Positions 6,288 to 12,728 of a DNA stretch of 12,728 nt are shown one piece after another. How positions within the stretch are numbered: the first letter of the stretch is position 1; every line of letters begins with the position of its first letter. The position numbers and the translations under genes are program-made. Where the stretch lies: assembly GCA_945947715.1 (NCBI GenBank), contig CAMEYZ010000048.1:1-12728 (forward strand). Direction: 5' to 3'. Source of the stretch: an uncultured Clostridia bacterium (GTDB taxonomy: Bacteria > Bacillota > Clostridia > Oscillospirales > Ruminococcaceae). Below the pieces are notes generated by a model. The model was not told where the DNA came from, searched no databases, and saw only the letters and a list, made by a program, of their open reading frames with translations.

Positions 6288-7775
6288 ATGTCAGGCTTGA
6301 AAAAGCTTATATCTATTCTTTCGGCTGCTGCCATTGCCTGCTCCCTGGCGACTATGACGGCAAGCGCGGCTGAAAGCTATGACCCTTACAGCTATGACAG
6401 GTGGGGCGACGCTGTTGCTTCACAGGCCGGATATACCGCAGATTATTTCGTGGACGGAACTACAATCGGCTGCGGTGCATTCAACGAACCCGGAGACTTC
6501 TTTATTACTGAGGATAACCAGTTCTACATAGCTGACAAGGGAAACAACAGAATTGTTGTTACAGATCTTGACTTTAACTTGATCGAAATACTTACTGAAT
6601 TTGATTACAACGGCGAAAAGCTTGAGCTTAAGGCTCCCGCAGGCGTTTTCGTGGACAAGTATACAGATAATCTGTACATCTGCGATACCGACAACAGCCG
6701 CGTTATCAAATGTGACCGCGACGGAAATGTTGACCGTCTGTTTGAAAAGCCTAAGTCGGAGCTTTACTCTCAGGAGCTTACCTATAATCCTCAGAAGGTT
6801 CTCGTCGATAAGGCAGGCAATGTCTATGTTGTCGTAAAATCCGTTACAAAGGGTGCCGTTATGTATAATGCTGACGGAGATTTCCTCGGATTCTACGGCG
6901 CTAACCGAGTTGAGGCTACTGCTGAGGTAATCATGAACGCCTTCTGGAACACCATCTCCACTCAGGCGCAGAGGGAACACTCTACTAAGACAACTCCTAT
7001 CGGCTTTACAAACTTTGACCTGGACGATGACGGCTTTATCTATACCGTTACCGACTCCCAGGAAATTAAGACCGACGCCGTTAAAAAGCTGAGCCCTAAG
7101 GGTACTAATATCCTTGAGACTCTCGGCGCTACCGATGTTGTTTTCGGTGATATCGACCCCGCTTACTACTCCATTTATACTAAGAATTCCTCCCTCACCG
7201 ATATTGATATCGGTCCTAACGGAGAGATGAATATCCTCGATTTCGCACACGGAAGAGTTTTCCAGTACGATAAGCTCGCAAACCTCATGTTCATTGTGGG
7301 CGGCACGGGCGAACAGCTGGGAACCTTCAGAAATGCGACCTCCGTTGAGTCTTATGATAATCACCTTTATGTGCTGGATTCACGTAAGAACAGCATAACC
7401 GTGTTTACCAGAACCACCTTCGGCGAGATAGTTACTGAGGCTACTAATCTCTATAACGACGGTTACTATGAGGAATCCTATGAGCCTTGGTGCGAGGTGC
7501 TCAAATATGACGGAAACTATCGCCGCGCATACATAGGTATCGGAAATGCACTCTTCCAGCGCGAGGAGTACAAGGAAGCAATGAAGTATTACAAGATATC
7601 TATTTCAAGAGCAAGATACAGCAAGGCCTTCGAGGGCTACCGAAATGAATTCCTGGAAAAATACTTCTCTCTGCTGCTTGTCCTTGTGGTACTTCTGATA
7701 GTTCTTATCGTAGTATACAGGAAGGCTAAAAAGCGCGGAGTTTTCGACCGCAAGCGTGCAAAGCGCAGAATGTGA
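6288..7775 (+). CDS. Exported NHL-repeat beta-propeller protein with TPR-like region and C-terminal membrane anchor
   Basis: This 495-residue protein starts at ATG 6288, just after GGGTGA (6278-6283); the signal peptide then sits at the N-terminus (SGLKK, hydrophobic core, cleavage near TASAA, residue 28). Six NHL-like repeats are visible near residues 71-93, 119-143, 170-183, 243-256, 305-328 and 352-374, with typical cores such as FYIADKGNNRIVVTD and LYICDTDNSRVIKCD. Six fits a closed six-bladed propeller. Residues about 381-450 are helical and TPR-like (EATNLYNDGYYEESYEPW, GNALFQREEYKEAMKYY). A membrane helix at about 458-477 is followed by a very basic tail (KAKKRG to KRRM), so the propeller and TPR part should face outside with the tail in the cytoplasm. 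NHL propellers can be enzymes (gluconolactonase-like) or binding scaffolds; I see no decisive catalytic residues. The operon position suggests an accessory role in glycan capture or complex assembly at the membrane. Confidence 0.85.
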   Translation: MSGLKKLISILSAAAIACSLATMTASAAESYDPYSYDRWGDAVASQAGYTADYFVDGTTIGCGAFNEPGDFFITEDNQFYIADKGNNRIVVTDLDFNLIEILTEFDYNGEKLELKAPAGVFVDKYTDNLYICDTDNSRVIKCDRDGNVDRLFEKPKSELYSQELTYNPQKVLVDKAGNVYVVVKSVTKGAVMYNADGDFLGFYGANRVEATAEVIMNAFWNTISTQAQREHSTKTTPIGFTNFDLDDDGFIYTVTDSQEIKTDAVKKLSPKGTNILETLGATDVVFGDIDPAYYSIYTKNSSLTDIDIGPNGEMNILDFAHGRVFQYDKLANLMFIVGGTGEQLGTFRNATSVESYDNHLYVLDSRKNSITVFTRTTFGEIVTEATNLYNDGYYEESYEPWCEVLKYDGNYRRAYIGIGNALFQREEYKEAMKYYKISISRARYSKAFEGYRNEFLEKYFSLLLVLVVLLIVLIVVYRKAKKRGVFDRKRAKRRM

Positions 7776-7787
7776 GGTGTATAGAAT

Positions 7788-8417
7788 ATGTTGGATTTAA
7801 CTAAAGGACAATTCGTCAAGCACGTTCTATTTCACCCCTTCGAGGGCTTTGAGGACCTGAGATGGAAAAAGGGCGGTTCCATGAGAATTGCTGTTGTCGT
7901 TCTCTGCCTCCTCTTTGTAGAGCAGCTTGCATATGACAGAATGTACGGCTTCCAGTATTCCGTAGTTTATGATAAGGTATTTAATATAGTACCGTATTTC
8001 TTCCGGAGCTTTATCCTTTTCCTGACCTTCGTGGTCGCAAACTGGGCGATGTGTACGCTGTTTGACGGTGAGGGCTCTATGAAAAATATCTTCATTGATA
8101 CGGCGTACTCCCTTATCCCCTTCGTGGCGTCGGGACTTATCGCAACAGTCCTCTCCCACATCTTCGTTGAGGATGAGTACATTTTCATCAGCGCTATCGA
8201 GATAATCGGAACTGCATGGACAGTGGTATTGTTCCTGTCGGGAATGAAGGCGGTGCATCAGTTCTCCTTCGGAAAAACTCTGGCACTGCTGCTGCTGACT
8301 GTGGTGGCAATGATAGCGATACTCTTCCTGCTGATACTTCTGCTTACGCTCTTCCAGCAGGTACTGATATTTATCTTCTCTATCTACACGGAGCTGTCCT
8401 ATAGACTGAGAGTATAG
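7788..8417 (+). CDS. Yip1-family polytopic membrane protein
   Basis: This 209-residue protein has a short cytoplasmic start containing HPFEGFEDLRWKKGGS (16-31), a pattern I associate with bacterial Yip1-domain proteins. About five hydrophobic segments follow, near residues 33-50, 70-90, 104-125, 131-152 and 163-198. GAGGTG (7774-7779), overlapping the stop of the propeller gene, serves as ribosome binding site eight bases before the ATG; the 12-base gap implies translational coupling. Bacterial Yip1-domain proteins have no well-defined biochemical role. Here it lies between two exported proteins and two transporter halves, so it may help assemble, anchor or regulate the envelope complex. That is inference from position only. 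Confidence 0.8.
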   Translation: MLDLTKGQFVKHVLFHPFEGFEDLRWKKGGSMRIAVVVLCLLFVEQLAYDRMYGFQYSVVYDKVFNIVPYFFRSFILFLTFVVANWAMCTLFDGEGSMKNIFIDTAYSLIPFVASGLIATVLSHIFVEDEYIFISAIEIIGTAWTVVLFLSGMKAVHQFSFGKTLALLLLTVVAMIAILFLLILLLTLFQQVLIFIFSIYTELSYRLRV

Positions 8418-8433
8418 TTTAATTTAGAAAAGT

Positions 8434-8438
8434 GGTGA
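8434..8438 (+). promoter_or_regulatory. Ribosome binding site deciding the ATG start of the DUF5696-like gene
   Basis: GGTGA lies eight bases before ATG 8447. In-frame GTG codons at 8432 and 8435 overlap this element and would place extra residues before the signal peptide, so ATG 8447 is preferred. Confidence 0.75.
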
Positions 8439-8446
8439 GAAATTCG

Positions 8447-10750
8447 ATGCGAAAGCATACTAAACAAATCATAGCAGGCATTGTGTGCGCGGCAATGATG
8501 ACTTCTCTGGGTATTTCGGTATACTCCGACAACGAGGAGGAAGCAGCTGTTGAAGAAGCTGTTGAGGAAGCCTCCGAGGAGGCTTCCGATGAGGAGCCTG
8601 AGGAGGTCATCACCGAGGAACAGGCCTTCGCAGAAATGGAGCTTGTGACCGAAAATGATAAGCTCGCACTGTACAGGTCAACCGAGAAAAACAGCACAAG
8701 CATATGCCTGGTGGATAAAAATTCGGGCAAGAAATGGTTCTCAAATCCCGTAAACGCCGTAAATACTAACGCGAAAAAGGCGCAGAAGAACGACCTTCTC
8801 TCGGGTATGAGCCTTGTCTACGCTGAGCCTGCAGACCGCCGTACAACAACGGTCAACAGCAAGGCAAAGGGCGATGTGACGGTTGAAAGTGTTCAGAATG
8901 GCATCAAGATCACTTACAAGTTCGCAGAGTGCGGAATTACCGTTCCTGTGACTATCACTCTTGAAGCAGATCATCTGAAGCTTTACTGCAATACCTCCGA
9001 GATAGTTGAGGAGCATCCCTCTACAAGCTCGGGCAAGCTGGCCTCTACCCTGTCCTTTATGACAAGCTTTGGCGCAGCTGACAGAGATACCGAGGGCTAC
9101 TTTGTTATCCCCGACGGAAGCGGCGCACTGATCAACTTCAATAACAACAAGACAGGCTTTAAGGTATATACCGGCCCCGTTTATGGCTCGGATATAACTC
9201 CTGTCAAGACTACTAAGAGCTACGTTTCTCAGAATGTATACCTGAATATGTTCGGTATCGTTGAGGGAGATAGCGGTCTGGTAGTTGTAGCCGATAAGGG
9301 CGATACGGCAGCTTCTATCAATGCTTATGTTGCCGGTGAGATCAATACCGATTACAACGGCTGCTACTTCTCCTTTGAAACAAGGACCTCCGACGAATAT
9401 CTCATGGGTGGCGGTGAATCCAATCCTCTGAAGGTATTTGAAAAGCATGGTATCCTCGTTCCCGAGATTGAGCTTAGATATTATCCTGTTTCCTCCGATG
9501 ACGGAAGCGATATCGACTATATCGACATCGCAGATACATACCGCGATTATCTTACCGGCTCCTGCGGAGTGAAGACCTCTCCGAAGGTGGAGGAAAATCC
9601 GCTGTATCTCAACTTCTATGGCGCGACTATCAAGAAAAAATCAATTCTTGGTATCCCCGTAAATGTTAAGGAAAAGGTAACAGGCTTTGACGACGCACTG
9701 AATATTCTTGAGGAGCTTGACGGATATGGCGTCGATGATATGGTCGTAAGCTATAAGGACTGGACAAGCACTGATATCGGCGAGAAGATCACCGATAAGG
9801 CGTCTCCCGCAGGAACTCTCGGCGGAAGCAGCAAGTTCAATAAGCTCATGGATTATGCAGAGTCCAATAACATCGCTATCTATCCCGATGTTGAAAATCA
9901 GACCTTCAAGTCAAGCCTTAAGTATATGACCATTACTAATACGGCTATCAGAGTTTCTAACGCATATTCAAGACAGATAGTTTATGATCTGGCTCACGGC
10001 GTTGAGAATAAGTATTACAGCTCAATGTCACTGTTCAGCCCTGCGTCCTACAACAAGGCGTATACAAACTTGATCAACAGCTATCAGAAGAAGGGTATCT
10101 CCAATATCTCTCTTGGCTCCCTTTCCAATACCATTTACGGTGACTACGGCAAGAAGGCTGTTTCAAGAGAAATGTCTAAGGGCATTATTGAGGATATCTA
10201 CAGCAGCGCTCAGCAGAATGTGGGTTCTGTAATGGCTGACGGTGGAAATAAGTATGTTCTGCCCTATGTCGATACAGTTTCCAATATCCCCATTTCCTCC
10301 AGTAAGTACGATATCTTCGATCAGGAGATCCCCTTCTATCAGATCGTGCTTCACGGACTTATCCCCTGCTCTACAACCGCTATCAATAGCGAGCCTGATA
10401 TCGCAGATGCAGTGCTTACAGCTATCTCCTGCGGCTCCAACCTTACCTTCGACCTTATTGGTACAGAGGCCAGCGAGCTTAAGGATACAAGATATGACCA
10501 GTATTACTACGCATATTACGGAAACTGGGCAGAGGACGCAGCAGGCGCATATCGTCTGCAGAACGACATCCTTTCGGACGTTGCCGGCCAGAAGATCGTT
10601 GAGTACAATATCAGCGCGGACGGCAATGAGATTGAAACTGTTTACGAGGATAATACTACAACAGTAGTTAACTTCGAAAACGATACTGTAAAGCTTAACG
10701 GAACTACCTACAAGCTTGCGGATTACTTCAGCGAGGGGGTTGTCGGCTAA
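8447..10750 (+). CDS. Exported DUF5696-type protein, probable glycosidase-like enzyme
   Basis: This 767-residue protein has a signal peptide (1 to about 27: basic RKHTK, hydrophobic core) and then an acidic, Glu-rich linker at 29-58. Residues about 60-345 look beta-rich and contain IPDGSGALINFNN (221-233) and VYGSD (245-249), which I associate with DUF5696. Residues about 385-700 alternate like a TIM barrel: DDMVVSYKDWT (430-440), GTLGGSSKFNKLMDYAESNNIAIYPD (near 456-481), EIPFYQIVLHGLIP (627-640) and a late ELKDTRYDQYYYAYYGNWAEDA region. A small beta segment closes the protein (NISADGNEIETVYEDNTTTV onward). The layout recalls glycoside hydrolases. Acidic candidates are Asp481, Glu483, Asp598 and Glu628, but none can be assigned as catalytic from sequence alone. 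The stop overlaps the next gene by one base. In context it may trim or release the glycan the transporter imports. Substrate and activity are unknown, and it could be a non-catalytic binder. Confidence 0.8.
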   Translation: MRKHTKQIIAGIVCAAMMTSLGISVYSDNEEEAAVEEAVEEASEEASDEEPEEVITEEQAFAEMELVTENDKLALYRSTEKNSTSICLVDKNSGKKWFSNPVNAVNTNAKKAQKNDLLSGMSLVYAEPADRRTTTVNSKAKGDVTVESVQNGIKITYKFAECGITVPVTITLEADHLKLYCNTSEIVEEHPSTSSGKLASTLSFMTSFGAADRDTEGYFVIPDGSGALINFNNNKTGFKVYTGPVYGSDITPVKTTKSYVSQNVYLNMFGIVEGDSGLVVVADKGDTAASINAYVAGEINTDYNGCYFSFETRTSDEYLMGGGESNPLKVFEKHGILVPEIELRYYPVSSDDGSDIDYIDIADTYRDYLTGSCGVKTSPKVEENPLYLNFYGATIKKKSILGIPVNVKEKVTGFDDALNILEELDGYGVDDMVVSYKDWTSTDIGEKITDKASPAGTLGGSSKFNKLMDYAESNNIAIYPDVENQTFKSSLKYMTITNTAIRVSNAYSRQIVYDLAHGVENKYYSSMSLFSPASYNKAYTNLINSYQKKGISNISLGSLSNTIYGDYGKKAVSREMSKGIIEDIYSSAQQNVGSVMADGGNKYVLPYVDTVSNIPISSSKYDIFDQEIPFYQIVLHGLIPCSTTAINSEPDIADAVLTAISCGSNLTFDLIGTEASELKDTRYDQYYYAYYGNWAEDAAGAYRLQNDILSDVAGQKIVEYNISADGNEIETVYEDNTTTVVNFENDTVKLNGTTYKLADYFSEGVVG

Positions 10751-11649
10751 TGAAAAGAGCACCTATGTCTTACGAAAAGAAAAAGGGTCTTTACGGCTAC
10801 GGCTTTATCGCTCTGTGGTTCTTGGGCGCAATGTTCTTCTTCGTAATTCCTGTAATCAAGTCATTCTATTATTCATTTAACACTGTAACGCCTGAGGACG
10901 GCTATCTTGCCATAAGCTGGGCGGGAATTGACAACTTTAAGTACGCTTTTGCAGTCGATCCCGATTTCAGACAGCTGCTTGCTACCATTATCGGTGATAC
11001 GGTGATGCAGACGCCTATTATCCTCATATTCTCCCTTTTCGTGGCTATCATAATCAACCAGGAGTTCAGAGGAAGGACCTTTGCACGAGCAGTATTCTTC
11101 CTCCCCGTAATCATTGCGACAGGTCCTGTTTACGCAATCATCACCGGTGACCTGGATACCTCGGGTAATGCTACGGGCGAACAGTTTACTACAATGTTCT
11201 CCGCGGACATGGTAGACCAGCTCCTCGAATTCGTGGGAATCTACGGCATCAACGATAAGTTTACCGAGTTCGTTTCCGATATGACCAGTGATATCCTGAA
11301 TCTGGTATGGAAATGCGGTATTCAGATAATCATCTTCCTGTCGGCTCTGCAGAGTATTCCTCCGTCGGCAAAGGAAGCAGCTGCTATCGAAGGCGCGACA
11401 TCATGGGAATTCTTCTGGAAGATCACTCTTCCCTATGTTTCTCCTATGATTCTCGTAAACTTCATCTATACTATCATAGATTCCTTCGTTGACCCCAGCA
11501 ATGAGGTCATGGCAAGAATACTCAGCGTTCAGGCAGACTGGAAATATGGCCGTGCAGCTGCAATGGCATGGAGCTACTTCGCTATTGTACTGGTGATAGT
11601 TGCTCTGGTCAGCTGGATTATGAACAAGATTATTTACTACGATGACTAA
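10750..11649 (+). CDS. MalF/LplB-type ABC sugar permease, pair 2
   Basis: This is a 299-residue type I importer permease. Its ATG shares one base with the preceding stop (TAATG), and AGGGGG (10734-10739) sits ten bases upstream, indicating translational coupling to the DUF5696-like gene. Membrane helices include FIALWFLGAMFFFVIPVI, PIILIFSLFVAIII and AIVLVIVALVSWIM. The EAA loop starts at Glu209 (KEAAAIEGATSWEFFWKITLP) and is canonical. The predicted outside loop at residues about 133-183 is around 50 residues, clearly longer than the roughly 30-residue equivalent in the permease at 4245-5204. The two MalF-type proteins differ in most visible segments, so this is not a recent duplicate. It has a short N-terminal tail (MKRAPMSYEKKKG). 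Its binding protein is not in the window. Confidence 0.92.
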   Translation: MKRAPMSYEKKKGLYGYGFIALWFLGAMFFFVIPVIKSFYYSFNTVTPEDGYLAISWAGIDNFKYAFAVDPDFRQLLATIIGDTVMQTPIILIFSLFVAIIINQEFRGRTFARAVFFLPVIIATGPVYAIITGDLDTSGNATGEQFTTMFSADMVDQLLEFVGIYGINDKFTEFVSDMTSDILNLVWKCGIQIIIFLSALQSIPPSAKEAAAIEGATSWEFFWKITLPYVSPMILVNFIYTIIDSFVDPSNEVMARILSVQADWKYGRAAAMAWSYFAIVLVIVALVSWIMNKIIYYDD

Positions 11650-11664
11650 TCAGGAGGCGGAATA

Positions 11665-12728
11665 ATGGCATCACAAACAAATATTCAAGGAAATGCAATT
11701 TCCGGCCTTCTGAAGAAGGTTAAACCGGAAAAGAAACCCAAGGAACCGAAAAGATCACGCAAGGAGGAAAAGGAACGCTTTAAAAAGCGTCTCGAAAACC
11801 TTACCCCCGCTGAGCAGAAGTACCTCAAAAGAAAAAGAGCTTTTGAAAAGGTATGGCCCATATGCAGAGGTCTTATCGTTTTCGGACTTTGCTTCGTAAT
11901 TATCTACCCCTTGCTCTACATGCTCTCAACGGCATTCAGACCAAGAGCGGAAATGAACGACCCCACTATCATGTGGCTCCCCAAGACCTTCACAATGTCC
12001 AACGTTAAGGACGTTATCAAGGCAATGGATTTCTGGAACACTCTCGGAAATACGCTGTTTATCAATATCGGCTGTTCACTGGTGCAGGTGCTTTCCTGTG
12101 CGGTAACAGGCTACGGTTTTGCGAGATATAACTTCAAGGGCAAGAAGATTCTGTTCGGAATAGTTATCCTTATGATTCTCGTTCCTTCACAGATCATTCT
12201 TATCCCTCAGTACATGTTCTTCAGATATTTCAATCCTCTGGGTATCTACCACCTTATCGCAGGCAAGTACATCAACCTCATCAACAACGCACTTACAATG
12301 TACCTTCCTGCGGTAACTGCAAACGGTATCCGTGCGGGACTGTTCATCTTCCTGTTCAGGCAGTCCTTCAGAGGACTTCCTAAGGAGCTTGAGGACGCTG
12401 CAATGCTTGATGGCTGCTCGCCTCTCAGGACCTTCGTACAGGTCATGGTCCCCAATGCAGGCTCGACCTTCCTTACGGTATTCCTGCTGTCAGTAGTTTG
12501 GTACTGGAACGATTACTATGTATCGACCTCCTTCTTCACCGACAACAGAACTATCGCACTTATGCTGAAAAACCTTGATTCAAACCTTACAAGAATCATC
12601 TTTGACGGCGCAAATGTTTCACCTAATGTCCGTGAGCTCATAGTATGGATGGAGGCAGGCTGTCTGATCTCTATTCTTCCCATGCTTATCATGTACATAT
12701 GCCTGCAGAAGAACTTCACAGAGGGTAT
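11665..12728 (+). CDS. MalG-type ABC sugar permease, pair 2, 3' end cut
   Basis: ATG 11665 follows AGGAGG (11652-11657) by seven bases. 354 codons are visible with no stop; the last residues, LQKNFTEG, resemble the KYFVQG stretch normally found about ten residues from the end of MalG proteins, so the gene is nearly complete. Residues 1-66 form an unusually long, strongly basic cytoplasmic tail (KKPKEPKRSRKEEKERFKK and so on). The first membrane helix is IVFGLCFVIIYPLLYML, followed by STAFRP, matching the family's SLKP/SFRP. The EAA loop has Asp244 in place of the usual Glu (EDAAMLDGCSPLRTFVQVMVP), a conservative change. An extra segment around IYHLIAGKYINLINNALTMYLP separates it from the MalG-type permease at 5223-6194. 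It lies 15 bases after the pair-2 MalF gene and should heterodimerise with its product. Confidence 0.93.
   Translation, partial: MASQTNIQGNAISGLLKKVKPEKKPKEPKRSRKEEKERFKKRLENLTPAEQKYLKRKRAFEKVWPICRGLIVFGLCFVIIYPLLYMLSTAFRPRAEMNDPTIMWLPKTFTMSNVKDVIKAMDFWNTLGNTLFINIGCSLVQVLSCAVTGYGFARYNFKGKKILFGIVILMILVPSQIILIPQYMFFRYFNPLGIYHLIAGKYINLINNALTMYLPAVTANGIRAGLFIFLFRQSFRGLPKELEDAAMLDGCSPLRTFVQVMVPNAGSTFLTVFLLSVVWYWNDYYVSTSFFTDNRTIALMLKNLDSNLTRIIFDGANVSPNVRELIVWMEAGCLISILPMLIMYICLQKNFTEG

Noticed and set aside
6420..7364. 314-codon minus-strand frame opposite the propeller gene
   Set aside because: Its length results from codon bias of the sense gene; the translation shows no domain pattern, while the sense strand has six NHL repeats, a signal peptide and an anchor.
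10163..10762. 199-codon minus-strand frame opposite the end of the DUF5696-like gene
   Set aside because: It is antisense to conserved-looking coding sequence, has no start context, and overlaps the coupled gene junction at 10750.

Overview
The window reads as a piece of a Gram-positive Clostridia chromosome, most likely a Ruminococcus-like member of the Oscillospiraceae. This is inference from three things: strong purine-rich ribosome binding sites (AGGTGG, GGAGG, GGGTGA), a surface protein ending in a divergent SPKTG sorting signal, and a glycan-uptake operon of the kind seen in plant- and starch-degrading gut and rumen Firmicutes. All convincing genes lie on the + strand.

Layout: (1) bases 1-780 are the 3' end of a wall-anchored, Trp-rich, Glu-rich surface protein, closed by a strong intrinsic terminator at 835-870. 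(2) Bases 871-1277 hold no convincing gene. They hold a near-consensus sigma-A promoter (1053-1081) and a roughly 190-nt untranslated leader. (3) Bases 1278-12728 hold eight tightly spaced co-directional genes: a 980-residue solute-binding protein with N-terminal carbohydrate-binding-like modules; a MalF-type and a MalG-type permease; an exported NHL beta-propeller/TPR protein with a C-terminal membrane anchor; a Yip1-family membrane protein; an exported glycosidase-like protein of the DUF5696 type; and a second, unrelated-looking MalF/MalG permease pair. The last gene is cut by the window end, probably only a few residues short of its stop.

Working model (inference): the locus is an ABC-importer-centred system for capture and uptake of an oligosaccharide. 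The binding protein and permease pair 1 form one importer. The DUF5696 protein probably acts on the glycan outside the membrane. The propeller/TPR and Yip1 proteins are accessory envelope proteins of unknown role. Permease pair 2 has no binding protein in view. No ATPase gene is present, so energising by a shared MsmK/MsmX-type ATPase encoded elsewhere is likely. No regulator, RNA gene, mobile element or CRISPR array is visible. From memory, comparable neighbourhoods (large binding protein, Yip1, NHL, DUF5696, permeases) occur in Paenibacillus and Clostridia, but I know of no described function for the whole set.
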